Assembly (NCBI RefSeq): GCF_002093665.1
Contig: NZ_MRWE01000019.1
Location: 30,406-94,405 of the forward strand
Source of the DNA: Rouxiella badensis
Lineage (GTDB): Bacteria; Pseudomonadota; Gammaproteobacteria; Enterobacterales; Enterobacteriaceae
Reading direction: 5' to 3'
Length of the DNA stretch: 64,000 nt
A program made the translations under genes and the position numbers. Below the pieces are notes generated by a model. The model ran no database searches. It worked only from the letters and a program-made list of their open reading frames with translations, and was not told the origin of the DNA. Positions 52,870 to 63,469 of the stretch are shown piece by piece (position 1 is the first letter of the stretch; the number at the start of each line of letters is the position of its first letter).

Positions 52870-55800
52870 GTTTGTTTAAAAAGATCTGCCTGGCATTTCT
52901 GATTATTTTACTGCTGCTGATGGGTGCCGTTGCGTTTCTGGTCGGCACCCAAACCGGCTTGCATCTGGTGCTCAACGGCGCGCAGCGCTTTGTGCCGGGA
53001 TTATCCATCGCCAACGTTGACGGTGGCTGGCGGAGTCTGACGCTGAAAGGTGTGGAATATAAAATGCCGGGCGTCGACGTGAAGGCCGGCGAGTTCCACC
53101 TGTCGGTCGACTTGTCGTGCTTGCGTCACAGCCAGCTTTGCATCAATGCCGTGCGGGCGCAGGACGTCAGCGTGGTGGTAAAAACCAACGAGATGACGCC
53201 GTCAACGAAGACGGAGCCCGAGTCCAGCGAGCCGCTGACCAACCTCAGCACGCCTTATCCCATCAGGCTACGTCTACTCACGCTTAACAACGTCAGCGTC
53301 GCTATTGACGACGAGACGGTATCGCTAGCCGAATTTCGCACCGGTATCGAGTGGAAAGGCCGTGCGCTAACGATGCTGCCAACCCAGATCAACGGTTTGC
53401 TGGTGGCGTTGCCAAAGACGCCACAGCATCCGCTGCCGCCGGTGGTGCAGGAAGCGACGGACAAGGCTGTCGCCAAGGTGAGTGAAAAGGTCACCGGCAA
53501 ACCGGCAGAAGCGCCGAAGCCTGCCACGCCGGAGCCACCGATTGGCGATACGCTGAAGGCGATATTTGACAAGCCGCTGTTACCGAATCTGCCGGACTTT
53601 ACACTGCCGCTGGACCTGACAATCCAGCAGATTACCGGCGAAAACCTGCGTCTGACCGGCGATACCGACCTGCTGGTCAATCGTCTGTTGTTGAAAGTTA
53701 CCACTGAAAATCAGCGGGTTAGACTGGATAAACTCGAGGTGCGTTCACCGCAGGGATCCATAGATGGTATCGGTCAGGCTGAATTGACCGACAGCTGGCC
53801 GGTGAATATGACCGTCAATACCGCAGTGAACATCGACCCGCTGAAAGGTGAGAAGGTGAAACTGACCGTGGGGGGTGAGCTGCGTAAGCAACTGAAGGTC
53901 GGTGTGAATCTCTCTGGGCCGGTGCGTGCTCAGTTGGCGCTGCAAACCGAACTGGCGGAGGTGGGACTGCCTCTGGACCTCACCCTGCAAAGTGAGGCCC
54001 TACAATGGCCGCTGACCGGTACCCCGCAGTATCAGATAAAAGGCTTCAATATGAAGTTCAGCGGCAAGGCGACCGACTATGCGCTGTCGCTGCGGTCGAG
54101 CTTCACCGGCGAGCAGCTGCCCCCGGCATCGTTAACGCTCGACGGCACCGGTAACCTTGAGCAGTTCAAGCTCAAGCTGATGCACCTGGCGGCCCTACAG
54201 GGCAATACCGACCTCAGCGGCGTGGTTGACTGGAGCAAGGCGGTGAGCTGGAACACACAGCTGACGCTAAGCAATATCGACACCGCGAAACAATGGCCAG
54301 AGTGGCCAGCCAGGTTGGCCGGTAAAATTGCCATGCGCGGCAGTCTCTATGGCGGGACGTGGCAGTTGCAGGTACCGACGCTGGAGCTGGACGGCAACGT
54401 TAAAAAGAATCTGGTCAAGGCGCGCGGTAATCTGCGCGGTAATAGCTACGGCCAGTGGGATATTCCACAGCTTCATCTTGAGCTGGGCCGCAACAATCTC
54501 GATGTTAAAGGTAAACTCGCCGACAAATGGGCGCTGGATGCCAACATCGATGCGCCACATCTTGACGGCGCGCTGCCGGGGCTCGGCGGCGTAGTTAAAG
54601 GCCTGGTGCAGGTACGTGGTGACCTCAAGGCACCTCAGCTGCTGGCCGACCTGACAGCCAGCAATGTACGCTGGCAGGCGATGAGCGTGAACCGGGTGAG
54701 CATCAAGGGCAATGTGACCTCGAGCGACCAGATTCAGGGCACGCTGGCGGTGAAGGTTCAGCAGCTGAAGCAGGATGCGCTGGACATCAGCGACATCACG
54801 TTGGATGCCAAGGGCAATGAGAAGCAGCATCAGCTCAACCTGAATATTTCCGGTAAGCCGGTCGGGGGACATCTGGCCGTGAACGGCAGCTTCGACCGCA
54901 AGACACAGCAATGGAAGGGCAACATCAGCAATACGTTGTTCAATACCCCGGTAGGTGACTGGCGTCTGACGCGGCCGATTGCGCTGACCTATTTCAACAC
55001 CGAACAGCGCGTCACCGTTGGCCCCCACTGCTGGCAGAACCCGAACGCCGACGTCTGCGTGCCGACTACCCTCGACGCGGGCACCAGCGGACAGGCCAGC
55101 ATTGTCCTCAATCGTTTCGATTTGGCGATGCTCAAACCTTTCCTGACCGATGATACCCAGCTTGCAGGACAGTTTAGCGGCAAGGCTAACGTCGCGTGGA
55201 AAGCGCAGGGGGGATTGCCGCAGGCGAGTGTGTCACTGGTGGGTAAAGGCGTTAAGGTACAGCAGCTGGTGCAGGGTAACCCTCTGCCGGTTGCCTTTGA
55301 TACGCTCAACGTAAACGCCGGGCTGCAAAACGGTCGTGCGAATCTTGACTGGATGATCAAGATTGCCAACAACGGGCAGCTTGACGGTAATCTTCAAATC
55401 GCGGACCCGATGGGCCGACGTAATCTGAGCGGCAACGTCAACCTGACCCGTATCTCGATGGCACTGCTTCAGCCGGCGCTGATGGACGGCGAGAAGGCCT
55501 CGGGGATCCTTAACGCCAATCTGCGCGTGGGGGGGAACGCTCAAAAACCGCAGGTCTATGGCAAACTCGCGCTGACTAATGTCGATATCGATGCGCAATT
55601 CATGCCGTTTGACATCACCAATGCTAATCTTAATATCAACTTTAACGGTATGTCCTCGCTGCTCGACGGTGTGATTCAGACCCCGCACGGTCAGTTGGCG
55701 TTAAACGGCAATGCGGACTGGAATGACCCCAATAACTGGCGTGCGCGCATCGCTGCGAAGGGAGATAAGGTGAGGGTATCGGTTCCACCGATGGTTCGGC

Positions 55801-56693
55801 TTGATGTCTCGCCTGATCTAGTGTTTGATGCTACACCGCAGGCGTTTTCGTTGAACGGTAGGGTTGATATTCCCTGGGCACGTATCACGGTTCAGGAACT
55901 TCCGCAGAGCGCGGTTGGGGTATCGTCCGATGAGGTTATGCTAAACGATCAGCGTCAGCCGATCGCACCAGCGTCGACCTCGATACCTATCAACACTAAC
56001 CTTGTGGTGAACATCGGAGATGATGTTCGACTTGATGCCTTTGGTCTTAAGGCTCGTCTGAAAGGCGCGCTCAAGGTCGTACAGGACAAACGTGGGTTGG
56101 GATTAAACGGCCAGATTGATATCCCTTCAGGCCGGTTCCATGCCTACGGACAAGATTTAATCGTCAGAAAAGGCCAACTGCTGTTCTCAGGCCCTGCTGA
56201 CCAGCCGCTGCTCAACATCGAGGCTATCCGTAATCCGGATTCCACCGAGAATGACGTGGTGGCAGGCGTGCGGGTGACCGGTGATGCAGATGCGCCTAAG
56301 CTGGAGGTTTTCTCTGACCCGACCATGTCGCAGCAGGAAGCGCTGTCCTATTTGTTACGTGGACAGGGGCTGGACAGTTCGGGGGCCGACAGCAGCGCCA
56401 TGACCTCAATGCTTATCGGCATGGGGGTTGCACAAAGTGGCAAACTTGTGGGTAAAATCGGTGAGGCATTTGGCGTCAGTAATCTGTCGCTTGATACGCA
56501 AGGCGTTGGGGACAGCTCTCAGGTAGTGGTCAGTGGTTATGTCCTCCCTGGGCTGCAGGTTAAATACGGGGTGGGTATTTTTGACTCGCTGGCGACCCTG
56601 ACTCTGCGCTATCGTTTGATGCCTAAATTGTATCTGGAAGCGGTGTCTGGCATCGACCAGGCATTAGATTTGCTCTATCAGTTTGAGTTTTAA
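52866..56693 (+). CDS. tamB: Translocation and assembly module protein TamB
   Basis: Very long AsmA-like protein anchored in the inner membrane and spanning the periplasm as a beta-taco groove that contacts TamA; proposed to carry phospholipids. 1275 residues (E. coli 1259). One N-terminal helix (about 7-27) is the anchor, a Pro/Thr/Glu linker lies near residues 115-235, then repetitive beta structure, then the conserved DUF490 domain (about 940-1275) ending LLYQFEF. It is followed after 2 bp by ytfP. Confidence 0.96.
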   Translation: MSLFKKICLAFLIILLLLMGAVAFLVGTQTGLHLVLNGAQRFVPGLSIANVDGGWRSLTLKGVEYKMPGVDVKAGEFHLSVDLSCLRHSQLCINAVRAQDVSVVVKTNEMTPSTKTEPESSEPLTNLSTPYPIRLRLLTLNNVSVAIDDETVSLAEFRTGIEWKGRALTMLPTQINGLLVALPKTPQHPLPPVVQEATDKAVAKVSEKVTGKPAEAPKPATPEPPIGDTLKAIFDKPLLPNLPDFTLPLDLTIQQITGENLRLTGDTDLLVNRLLLKVTTENQRVRLDKLEVRSPQGSIDGIGQAELTDSWPVNMTVNTAVNIDPLKGEKVKLTVGGELRKQLKVGVNLSGPVRAQLALQTELAEVGLPLDLTLQSEALQWPLTGTPQYQIKGFNMKFSGKATDYALSLRSSFTGEQLPPASLTLDGTGNLEQFKLKLMHLAALQGNTDLSGVVDWSKAVSWNTQLTLSNIDTAKQWPEWPARLAGKIAMRGSLYGGTWQLQVPTLELDGNVKKNLVKARGNLRGNSYGQWDIPQLHLELGRNNLDVKGKLADKWALDANIDAPHLDGALPGLGGVVKGLVQVRGDLKAPQLLADLTASNVRWQAMSVNRVSIKGNVTSSDQIQGTLAVKVQQLKQDALDISDITLDAKGNEKQHQLNLNISGKPVGGHLAVNGSFDRKTQQWKGNISNTLFNTPVGDWRLTRPIALTYFNTEQRVTVGPHCWQNPNADVCVPTTLDAGTSGQASIVLNRFDLAMLKPFLTDDTQLAGQFSGKANVAWKAQGGLPQASVSLVGKGVKVQQLVQGNPLPVAFDTLNVNAGLQNGRANLDWMIKIANNGQLDGNLQIADPMGRRNLSGNVNLTRISMALLQPALMDGEKASGILNANLRVGGNAQKPQVYGKLALTNVDIDAQFMPFDITNANLNINFNGMSSLLDGVIQTPHGQLALNGNADWNDPNNWRARIAAKGDKVRVSVPPMVRLDVSPDLVFDATPQAFSLNGRVDIPWARITVQELPQSAVGVSSDEVMLNDQRQPIAPASTSIPINTNLVVNIGDDVRLDAFGLKARLKGALKVVQDKRGLGLNGQIDIPSGRFHAYGQDLIVRKGQLLFSGPADQPLLNIEAIRNPDSTENDVVAGVRVTGDADAPKLEVFSDPTMSQQEALSYLLRGQGLDSSGADSSAMTSMLIGMGVAQSGKLVGKIGEAFGVSNLSLDTQGVGDSSQVVVSGYVLPGLQVKYGVGIFDSLATLTLRYRLMPKLYLEAVSGIDQALDLLYQFEF

Positions 56694-56695
56694 CC

Positions 56696-57046
56696 ATGCG
56701 AATAATTGTCTACGGCAGTTTACGACGCAAGCAAGGTAATAGTCACTGGATGACAAACGCTCAGTGGTTGGGTGACCACGAGCTTGACGGCTATGCCCTG
56801 TATGATCTGGGGCACTATCCGGCAGCAATCCCCGGAGAAGGGAAGATCTACTGCGAAGTTTACCGCATCAACTCATCCATCATGGCTGAGCTTGACGAAC
56901 TGAAAAGTAACACAAAAGATTACCGTCGAGAGCTAATCTCTACGCCGTACGGCAGTGCCTGGATCTACCTGTATATTCGTTCTCTGGAAGGCATGGAACG
57001 TATTGAGGGTGGGGATTGGGTCAAACGTGCGGAAGAAGAGAAGTGA
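56696..57046 (+). CDS. ytfP: Gamma-glutamylcyclotransferase-family protein YtfP
   Basis: 116 residues of the GGCT-like (AIG2) fold. The glycine-containing substrate loop YGSLRRKQGN lies near the N-terminus, and a conserved glutamate in EVYRIN/LDELKSN is the likely acid/base. Its substrate has not been shown in bacteria. It forms the end of the tamA-tamB-ytfP operon; chpBS, next in E. coli, is missing. Confidence 0.9.
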   Translation: MRIIVYGSLRRKQGNSHWMTNAQWLGDHELDGYALYDLGHYPAAIPGEGKIYCEVYRINSSIMAELDELKSNTKDYRRELISTPYGSAWIYLYIRSLEGMERIEGGDWVKRAEEEK

Positions 57047-57074
57047 GAATAAAATAAAGGTCGTCTGAGTCAGT

Positions 57075-57108
57075 AAAAAAACACCGCCCAATGGGCGGTG
57101 TTTTTTTT
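57075..57108. terminator. Bidirectional terminator between ytfP and ppa
   Basis: ACACCGCCC/GGGCGGTGT with A6 and T8 flanks around a 3-base loop. Confidence 0.92.
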
Positions 57109-57134
57109 GCGATAAAACAAAACAGGCGCAGGCC

Positions 57135-57665
57135 TTATTTCGCTTTAGCACGCTCGAATGAGGACACAATCTCAGCTTTCGCTGCTTCTGCGTTATCCCA
57201 GCCGTCAACTTTAACCCATTTGCCTTTCTCCAGCGCTTTGTATTGCTCGAAGAAGTGGGTGATTTGGCCACGCAGCAGCTCTGGCAGGTCGTTCACATCT
57301 TTAATGTGATCGTATTCTTTGCTCAGCTTGGTGTGTGGAACCGCAACAACTTTCGCATCTTCGCCAGATTCGTCAGTCATTTTCAGAACGCCAACCGGAC
57401 GGCAGCGGATTACTGAACCAGGCTGCAGTGGGTATGGGGTTGGAACCAGAACGTCAACCGGGTCACCGTCAAGAGACAGGGTATGGTTGATGTAACCGTA
57501 GTTGCACGGGTAGAACATTGCGGTTGACATGAAACGGTCAACAAAAAGTGCACCGGTATCTTTGTCTACTTCATATTTGATTGGGTCGGCATTGGCCGGA
57601 ATTTCGATAACAACATAGATATCTTCTGGCATATCTTTGCCAGCCGGTACATTAATTAAGCTCAT
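57135..57665 (-). CDS. ppa: Inorganic pyrophosphatase
   Basis: Essential family I hexamer that hydrolyses pyrophosphate and so drives biosynthetic reactions forward. 176 residues as in E. coli. The signature DGDPVDVLV (about residues 66-74) holds the metal-binding aspartates. Codon use is highly biased, fitting an abundant enzyme. It stands alone between the ytfP terminator and fbp; the ytfQRST-yjfF sugar transporter of E. coli is absent here. Confidence 0.98.
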   Translation of the reverse strand: MSLINVPAGKDMPEDIYVVIEIPANADPIKYEVDKDTGALFVDRFMSTAMFYPCNYGYINHTLSLDGDPVDVLVPTPYPLQPGSVIRCRPVGVLKMTDESGEDAKVVAVPHTKLSKEYDHIKDVNDLPELLRGQITHFFEQYKALEKGKWVKVDGWDNAEAAKAEIVSSFERAKAK

Positions 57666-57768
57666 TGTTGGTTTCCTTTATTGAACCAGAAATGGAATGC
57701 CGGACATTATAGCCAACTCCGACAGGAATTCCTGCCTTTTCCTGGACCGTTTTTTCCTAAAATGAAGC

Positions 57769-57789
57769 GGGGTGGCGCGATGCCACCCC
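57769..57789 (-). terminator. Hairpin downstream of fbp
   Basis: GGGGTGGC pairs with GCCACCCC across a 5-base loop; on the minus strand it is followed by GCTTCATTTT. Likely fbp terminator. Confidence 0.6.
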
Positions 57790-57837
57790 AGAATTTGGGT
57801 ACTAAAAGTAAGTTAGCAAACAGCCCTGTAGGGGTTT

Positions 57838-58842
57838 TTATTCGTCAGGGAACTGTTTGATAAAACGTTCGGCGTCTTCGACCATATCGCTGTTGCCAAC
57901 GAAGAACGGTGCGCGTTCGTGCAGTTTGGTCGGAACGATATCCAGAATACGGCCTTTACCGTCGCTGGCTTTGCCGCCTGCCTGCTCCGCGAGGAAGGCC
58001 ATAGGGTTACACTCATATAGCAGACGCAGCTTGCCCTGAGGGTGACTCGCGGTGCTTGGATAAATGTAAATGCCGCCTTTCAGCAGGTTGCGGTGGAAGT
58101 CTGCCGCCAGTGAGCCGATGTAACGTGAAGTGTAAGGGCGACCGGACGCTTCGTCCTGCTCCTGACAGTACTTGATGTACTTTTTCACACCACGTGGGAA
58201 TTTGATGTAGTTGCCTTCATTAATGGAGTACATGTAGCCCTTTTGCGGGAACATGACTTTCTCGTGAGAGAGGCAGAATACGCCCAGAGAAGGGTCATAG
58301 GTAAAAGCATGAACGCCTGCACCCGTGGTGTAAACCAGCATGGTTGAAGAACCATAAACCACATAACCTGCAGCAACCTGCTGGCTGCCCGGTTGCAGGA
58401 AATCTGCTTCGGTAACCGGCTGACCTAGAGGAGAAGTACGGCGATAAATCGAGAAAATGGTGCCGACAGACACGTTAACGTCGATGTTTGATGAGCCATC
58501 GAGTGGGTCCATCAGAATGACATATTTGGCATTATTGGCGCGTTCGCCTTCGAAGATAACAATTTCGTCTTCTTCTTCCGACGCAATACCGGCAATCTCG
58601 CCGCGCGCCTTCATGGCTGCCTTAAGCTTTTCGTTCGCGTACAGGTCAAGTTTCATCTGAACTTCGCCCTGAACGTTTTCAACGCCGCTGGTACCGAGAA
58701 TGTCTACCAGACCTGCCTTGTTGATATCCCTATGAATAATCTTAGCACCAAGTTTAATTGCCGAGAGCAGCGCAGTAAGCTCGCCTGTGGCATGTGGAAA
58801 ATCTTGCTGCTTTTCAACAATAAATTCGCCTAACGTTTTCAT
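57838..58842 (-). CDS. fbp: Fructose-1,6-bisphosphatase class 1
   Basis: Gluconeogenic enzyme that converts fructose 1,6-bisphosphate to fructose 6-phosphate; AMP-inhibited tetramer in E. coli. 334 residues (E. coli 332). Metal-site motifs SEEEDEIV and [11 protein letters not shown] are clear, and the C-terminal signature for the phosphatase ([20 protein letters not shown] region) is intact. AGGGAACG precedes the ATG on the minus strand. It is divergent from mpl across 168 bp. Confidence 0.97.
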   Translation of the reverse strand: MKTLGEFIVEKQQDFPHATGELTALLSAIKLGAKIIHRDINKAGLVDILGTSGVENVQGEVQMKLDLYANEKLKAAMKARGEIAGIASEEEDEIVIFEGERANNAKYVILMDPLDGSSNIDVNVSVGTIFSIYRRTSPLGQPVTEADFLQPGSQQVAAGYVVYGSSTMLVYTTGAGVHAFTYDPSLGVFCLSHEKVMFPQKGYMYSINEGNYIKFPRGVKKYIKYCQEQDEASGRPYTSRYIGSLAADFHRNLLKGGIYIYPSTASHPQGKLRLLYECNPMAFLAEQAGGKASDGKGRILDIVPTKLHERAPFFVGNSDMVEDAERFIKQFPDE

Positions 58843-59010
58843 GATACGTTCCCTGAATCCTAGGATGAGTAACGGATTTATAAAAAATCTTTTACAGAAG
58901 CGAATGCAGTTTAGCCCAAATATATGGACGGATCATAGGCAAATCCATTTCTTCTGGAGGAATCTGAGCGTTAGAATAGCCACTGACTTAAGAGCAATAA
59001 TGGAAAATTT

Positions 59011-60390
59011 ATGCGCATTCATATTCTTGGGATTTGCGGCACGTTTATGGGCGGACTGGCTATGCTGGCCCGCGCACAGGGACATCAGGTGACTGGATCG
59101 GACGATAATGTCTATCCGCCGATGAGTACGTTATTGGAAAGTCAGGGGATTGAGCTGATTCAGGGCTACTCGCCGACTCAGCTGGATCCCAAGCCCGATC
59201 TGGTGGTTATCGGTAATGCCATGACGCGTGGCAATCCCTGCGTTGAGGCGGTTCTGGAGCAGGGTATTCCCTACGTTTCGGGCCCACAGTGGCTGCATGA
59301 TCACGTGCTGCCAGGGCGCTGGGTGATTGCCGTTGCCGGTACCCACGGCAAGACCACCACATCGGGCATGGTTACCTGGATTCTGGAAGCCTGCGGCTAT
59401 GAGCCGGGCTTTGTGATTGGTGGCGTACCAGGAAACTTTGACGTTTCTGCACGTCTAGGTAATAGCCCGTTCATCGTGCTTGAAGCCGACGAATACGACT
59501 GTGCGTTCTTCGACAAGCGTTCTAAATTCGTGCATTACAGCCCACGCACGCTGGTGCTTAACAATCTCGAATTTGACCATGCTGACATCTTTGACGACCT
59601 GAAAGCGATTCAGAAACAGTTCCACCATCTGGTGCGACTGGTGCCGGGACAGGGGAAAATTATTCTGCCTGAACATGACACTCCGCTGAAGCAGGTGATG
59701 GCGATGGGCTGCTGGAGCGAGCAGGAGCACACTGGCGAAGGCTGCACCTGGAATGCGAAGAAAACCACGCCGGATGCCAGCAAGTTCCAGGTTTACCTCA
59801 ACGGAGAAGTGGCCGGTGAAGTGTCGTGGTCGCTGGTGGGTGAGCACAATATGCATAATGCCCTGATGGCGATTGCCGCGGCGCGCCACGTGGGCGTTAC
59901 GCCAGCCGACGCCTGCAAGGCATTAGGCAGCTTCATCAACGCGCGTCGCCGCCTGGAGCTGCGCGGTGAAGCCCACGGTGTGACTGTCTATGACGATTTC
60001 GCGCATCATCCTACGGCCATCCTCGCCACGCTGGCTGCCCTGCGCAGCAAAGTCGGCGGCACCGCGCGCATTCTTGCCGTGCTGGAGCCGCGCTCCAACA
60101 CCATGAAGATGGGAATGAGTAAAAATGAGCTGGCGCCTTCACTGGGACGTGCCGATGAAGTCTTCCTGCTGCAGCCGCACAATATTCCTTGGCAGGTCGC
60201 AGAAGTTGCTGAGCGCTGCGTTCAGCCTGCGCATTGGCATGCTGACGTTGACGCGCTGGTTGAGATGATTGCCAAAACCGCACAGCCGGGCGATCACATT
60301 CTGGTGATGAGCAACGGCGGTTTCGGTGGGATCCACGGCAAACTGTTAGCCGCGCTGGAACATAAAGCGCAGGAAGGCGGCAAGAAATAA
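59011..60390 (+). CDS. mpl: UDP-N-acetylmuramate:L-Ala-gamma-D-Glu-meso-DAP ligase Mpl
   Basis: Peptidoglycan-recycling ligase that attaches the recovered tripeptide directly to UDP-MurNAc, bypassing MurC-E. 459 residues of the Mur-ligase fold. The N-terminal UDP-binding domain starts MRIHILGICGTFMGGLA, the ATP P-loop is GTHGKTTT (about residues 110-117), and the C-terminal domain holds the ligand-binding DDFAHHPT. It is the last gene in E. coli 96-min order; the next gene belongs to another region. Confidence 0.97.
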   Translation: MRIHILGICGTFMGGLAMLARAQGHQVTGSDDNVYPPMSTLLESQGIELIQGYSPTQLDPKPDLVVIGNAMTRGNPCVEAVLEQGIPYVSGPQWLHDHVLPGRWVIAVAGTHGKTTTSGMVTWILEACGYEPGFVIGGVPGNFDVSARLGNSPFIVLEADEYDCAFFDKRSKFVHYSPRTLVLNNLEFDHADIFDDLKAIQKQFHHLVRLVPGQGKIILPEHDTPLKQVMAMGCWSEQEHTGEGCTWNAKKTTPDASKFQVYLNGEVAGEVSWSLVGEHNMHNALMAIAAARHVGVTPADACKALGSFINARRRLELRGEAHGVTVYDDFAHHPTAILATLAALRSKVGGTARILAVLEPRSNTMKMGMSKNELAPSLGRADEVFLLQPHNIPWQVAEVAERCVQPAHWHADVDALVEMIAKTAQPGDHILVMSNGGFGGIHGKLLAALEHKAQEGGKK

Positions 60391-60403
60391 GTTTTTGACC
60401 CTT

Positions 60404-60428
60404 AAAAAAAGCCCTCGCAAGCGAGGGC
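60404..60428 (-). terminator. Terminator downstream of yhcN
   Basis: GCCCTCGC/GCGAGGGC with a 2-base apex; on the minus strand it is followed by seven Ts. It also lies just after convergent mpl and probably acts on both, though the T tract serves only the minus strand. Confidence 0.75.
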
Positions 60429-60504
60429 AAAAGGGTGTCGTCGGACAGGACGACGAGGGTTCGGTAAAGCAATAAAACGCAGTGATCGAGTAGGATCCGA
60501 ATTC

Positions 60505-60768
60505 TTATTTATAGATCTCGGCGGTAGCGTGATAGTTACCCTCATTGCGTGCTTCAATTACGCGATAAGATGATGCACCGGCGCTGTCTGCTTTCTGTGA
60601 CAGCTGTTGGCGAATATCACTTGGCACGCCATCAATACCGCTTACGGAGATGGTACCGATAGGTTGCAGATTTTCGGCCTGTTGATTATTAACCAACTGT
60701 GCAGCAGAAGAACCGAATGAAACAGCTGAAAGTAAACCCAGAGCGGCGATAGCAGTAATGATTTTCAT
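60505..60768 (-). CDS. yhcN: YhcN family stress-related periplasmic protein (DUF1471)
   Basis: 87 residues, the same length as E. coli YhcN. A signal peptide (1-22, ending SSAA) is followed by the DUF1471 domain beginning IGTISVSG and ending NYHATAEIYK. Relatives such as BhsA, McbA and BsmA respond to acid, peroxide and biofilm growth; E. coli YhcN has been linked to cytoplasmic acid stress. GAGGAAA precedes the ATG. Position and orientation next to argR match E. coli. It shares its domain with bsmA in this window, but not its lipobox. Confidence 0.88.
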   Translation of the reverse strand: MKIITAIAALGLLSAVSFGSSAAQLVNNQQAENLQPIGTISVSGIDGVPSDIRQQLSQKADSAGASSYRVIEARNEGNYHATAEIYK

Positions 60769-60969
60769 GATAATTTCCTCAATTACCTTTGCGCATCCTT
60801 TCGCGTGCAGACAATGGCTGTGTGCAGGCTGAGCGCAGATTAATTAATGGATTCATCAGGACTGAAAAGGACATTATGCATTAACATCGTCGCGCGTTCC
60901 GTGCTAACAAAGTTTGCGAACAAAATGCATCAGTTTTTGCAGCGATAAATCCGGTTTATCGGCGGCATT

Positions 60970-61004
60970 TGAATTGATATTCAAATCTCGTCTTACGGAA
61001 TTCG
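60970..61004. promoter_or_regulatory. Tandem ARG-box-like operator in the yhcN-argR gap
   Basis: TGAAT-TGAT-ATTCA (60970-60983) sits in a 20-bp perfect palindrome (60967-60986) and matches the ArgR half-sites exactly. A second, weaker box is centred 21 bp away, with right half ATTCG at 61000-61004; ArgR operators typically consist of two boxes with this spacing. It lies about 200 bp upstream of yhcN. Confidence 0.6.
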
Positions 61005-61057
61005 TGTTTTTCAGAGAACGCCAAACGCCAATAACCTTGGGCGATCTACTCACGAAC

Positions 61058-61073
61058 TGTGATTCTCATCACG
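61058..61073. promoter_or_regulatory. Candidate CRP site in the yhcN-argR gap
   Basis: TGTGA-TTCTCA-TCACG matches the CRP core except at the last base. The 615-bp gap (60769-61383) holds this, the ARG boxes and a stem-loop near argR; a 64-codon frame at 60914-61108 covers these sites and looks spurious. Confidence 0.4.
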
Positions 61074-61348
61074 AAAATAATTATACGTCTAATAACGGCA
61101 AAAATTAATAGTTTGCTAATAGTATTTTATTGAGCAATAAGCCGCGTTACTGAATTTTTAATAACCGAAAAGAATAAAAAATGATGGTTTATTGTTCATT
61201 TCTTGTTAAAGATTTTACAAATCAATGAATTAGTATAAATGAGCTATCTGTGCGGTATTTATCAGGGGATCGTGCTGGCGAGGGTGCATTGGGGCGCACA
61301 AAATGTATATAAAGTTGAAGTGAATAGGGAAGTGTTTGGTGATAGGCG

Positions 61349-61374
61349 GGTCAGCAGCGCTACGTCTGCTGACC
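61349..61374 (-). terminator. Stem-loop just beyond the argR stop
   Basis: GGTCAGCAG pairs perfectly with CTGCTGACC across 8 bases, 10 bp after argR ends. It lacks a T tract on the minus strand, so it may terminate weakly or stabilise the 3' end. Confidence 0.5.
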
Positions 61375-61383
61375 AGAAACGGG

Positions 61384-61854
61384 TTAAAGCTCTTGCTCAA
61401 ACAGGCTGAGAATAGCGTCGTGAAGCTGTTTAACGGTAAACTTGCGCGCGGGTGTTATAAAGATGGTGTCGTCACCGGCGATAGTACCGAGAATACCTTC
61501 GGATTTGCCGAGTGAGTCAAGCAGGCGAGCGATGAGCTGAGCGGCACCCGGGCTGGTGCGAATTACTACCACAGCGTCGTTATAGTCGATATCCAGCACC
61601 AGGTTTTTCAGTGGACTGGTGGTGGTTGGCACACCAATCTCTGCTGGCAGACAATAGACCATTTCCATCTTGGCATTACGCGTTCTGACCGCGCCAAACT
61701 TGGTCAACATGCGAGAGACTTTGGATTGATTGATGTTTTCGAAGCCATCATCCTGTAGTGCGAGAACGATTTCACCCTGAGAGCTGAACTTCTCTTCCTT
61801 CAAGAGGGCCTTGAAAGCTTTGATTAAATCTTCCTGTTTGGCAGGATTACGCAT
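61384..61854 (-). CDS. argR: Arginine repressor ArgR
   Basis: Hexameric, arginine-activated repressor of arginine biosynthesis; also an accessory factor in plasmid cer recombination in E. coli. 156 residues as in E. coli. The N-terminal winged helix (about 1-75, with [11 protein letters not shown] as recognition region) is followed by the oligomerisation and arginine-binding domain with [11 protein letters not shown]. It is divergent from mdh across 468 bp. A palindromic ARG box about 50 bp upstream of the start suggests autoregulation. Confidence 0.97.
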   Translation of the reverse strand: MRNPAKQEDLIKAFKALLKEEKFSSQGEIVLALQDDGFENINQSKVSRMLTKFGAVRTRNAKMEMVYCLPAEIGVPTTTSPLKNLVLDIDYNDAVVVIRTSPGAAQLIARLLDSLGKSEGILGTIAGDDTIFITPARKFTVKQLHDAILSLFEQEL

Positions 61855-61902
61855 TTTGCACCCATAGCATCACGATGTTAGTTTCGTTGATTATGCATAA
61901 TT

Positions 61903-61918
61903 TTGCATTTTTATGCAA
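61903..61918. promoter_or_regulatory. ARG box at the argR promoter
   Basis: TTGCAT-TTTT-ATGCAA is a perfect palindrome with ARG-box geometry (two 5-base half-sites, 4-base spacer), with symmetric A-to-C and T-to-G changes from consensus. A partial TATGCAT half-site lies just beside it. argR is autoregulated through such boxes in E. coli. Confidence 0.55.
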
Positions 61919-62322
61919 TAAAACTCCCCTCAAATAATGAAGAAACAGTTAAAATTTAGGGATAAAGCTCATCCATCTGCCCAATACAAGAAATGGATAT
62001 GCCGAATCTATGAATTTTTTAATTTTTAAACTTTAAAATAATATGGATAAAATTAATTTTTTTTTGATAATTAAACCGCATAGTTGTTTATTAATTTTTA
62101 TCCTCGCATGATGCCCCCGCTTTATTTTTTATTCCTGAACTTTTTTATCTCAATGATAAGAAAACAAAACACCTCAATAAACCAAAATGATTTAACAATT
62201 TAATTTCTGCGCTACGTCGCAATCTCTAAATAGGTTGTTTGTTTTTAATACAGGTGTTTACTAAGGTTATTAAGTAAATGAATGCGCGGTGTTTTTTAAC
62301 GTCATTTAAAAAGGAGTATAGG
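61919..62322. other. AT-rich gap upstream of mdh
   Basis: About 400 bp of very AT-rich DNA with runs of A and T and no credible ORF. It must contain the mdh promoter. In E. coli mdh is controlled by ArcA and CRP; I saw no strong CRP palindrome here and cannot place an ArcA site reliably. Confidence 0.5.
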
Positions 62323-63261
62323 ATGAAAGTTGCAGTCCTTGGTGCCGCAGGCGGTATCGGTCAGGCCCTCGCTCTACTACTCAAAACGCAATTGCCGTCA
62401 GGCTCTGAACTCTCTCTGTATGATATCGCACCCGTTACGCCGGGCGTGGCGGTCGATCTCAGCCATATCCCAACGGCAGTAAAAATTAAAGGATTTAGCG
62501 GCGAAGACGCACGCCCTGCGCTCGAAGGTGCGGAGGTGGTGCTGATTTCGGCCGGGGTAGCGCGTAAGCCCGGTATGGATCGTTCGGATCTCTTTAATGT
62601 AAACGCGGGTATTGTTCGAAACCTGGTACAGCAAATTGCCACCACCTGTCCAAGTGCTTGCATCGGTATTATCACCAATCCGGTGAATAGTACGGTTGCG
62701 ATTGCCGCGGAAGTACTCAAAAAAGCAGGCGTGTACGACAAGAACAAACTGTTTGGTGTGACCACCCTTGATACGCTGCGGGCAAATACCTTTGTCGCAG
62801 AGTTGAAGGGCAAGTCACCAGAAGAGGTCGAGGTCTCGGTGATTGGTGGCCATTCGGGCGTCACTATTCTGCCTTTGCTTTCCCAAATCCCCGGCGTCAG
62901 TTTCTCGGACAGTGAGGTCGAAAGCTTGACCCGGCATATTCAGGACGCAGGCACCGAAGTCGTCGAAGCTAAAGCGGGTGGCGGCTCAGCTACGCTTTCC
63001 ATGGGACAGGCGGCCGCGCGTTTAGGACTTTCACTGGTTAATGCTCTCCAGGGAAAATCCGGCGTGGTTGAATGCTCTTATGTCGAGGGGAACGGTGAAT
63101 ATGCGCGCTTCTTTGCACAGCCGGTATTGCTGGGCAAAAATGGTATTGCAGAATTTAAGGAGATCGGTCATTTAAGCGCATTCGAAAAGCAGGCGCTTGA
63201 TGCCATGCTTTCCGTACTGCATAAAGATATCGAACTTGGGGAGCAGTTCGTCAACAAGTGA
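62323..63261 (+). CDS. mdh: Malate dehydrogenase (NAD)
   Basis: Dimeric TCA-cycle enzyme that interconverts malate and oxaloacetate. 312 residues from the ATG at 62323, the E. coli length; a frame open from 62278 is discounted because AAAGGAG precedes 62323. The NAD fold motif GAAGGIGQ is at residues 7-14, the substrate arginines lie in VARKPGMDR, and the catalytic histidine is in [11 protein letters not shown] (about residue 177). Its terminator lies unusually far on, 136 bp after the stop. Confidence 0.98.
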   Translation: MKVAVLGAAGGIGQALALLLKTQLPSGSELSLYDIAPVTPGVAVDLSHIPTAVKIKGFSGEDARPALEGAEVVLISAGVARKPGMDRSDLFNVNAGIVRNLVQQIATTCPSACIGIITNPVNSTVAIAAEVLKKAGVYDKNKLFGVTTLDTLRANTFVAELKGKSPEEVEVSVIGGHSGVTILPLLSQIPGVSFSDSEVESLTRHIQDAGTEVVEAKAGGGSATLSMGQAAARLGLSLVNALQGKSGVVECSYVEGNGEYARFFAQPVLLGKNGIAEFKEIGHLSAFEKQALDAMLSVLHKDIELGEQFVNK

Positions 63262-63396
63262 TCATTTTGAAACCGTGTCTGAAAAATGCTCTCATCAAAC
63301 ACGGAATAATAACGCATTGATTAATAAGTTTGATGCCGTGATTTACCATAAGTTATTTACGAGAATAATATTACCTGCCTATCCTATTAATATTTT

Positions 63397-63427
63397 AAAA
63401 CCTGCCGGGGATCCCTCCGGCGGTTTT
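63397..63427 (+). terminator. Terminator downstream of mdh
   Basis: AAAACC-T-GCCGG pairs with CCGGC-GGTTTT (one bulged T), followed by ATTGTTT. It could also serve convergent sfsB. Confidence 0.8.
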
Positions 63428-63469
63428 ATTGTTTAATCTTCAGCGGCTGTCTTGTTAGGACAATATACG

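Noticed and set aside
60914..61108. 64-codon ORF in the yhcN-argR gap
   Set aside because: No good ribosome binding site, no family resemblance, and it runs through the ARG-box and CRP-like sites.
63197..63436. 79-codon ORF running from the mdh end into the terminator
   Set aside because: Begins inside mdh in another frame and ends in the terminator hairpin, so it is very unlikely to be coding.
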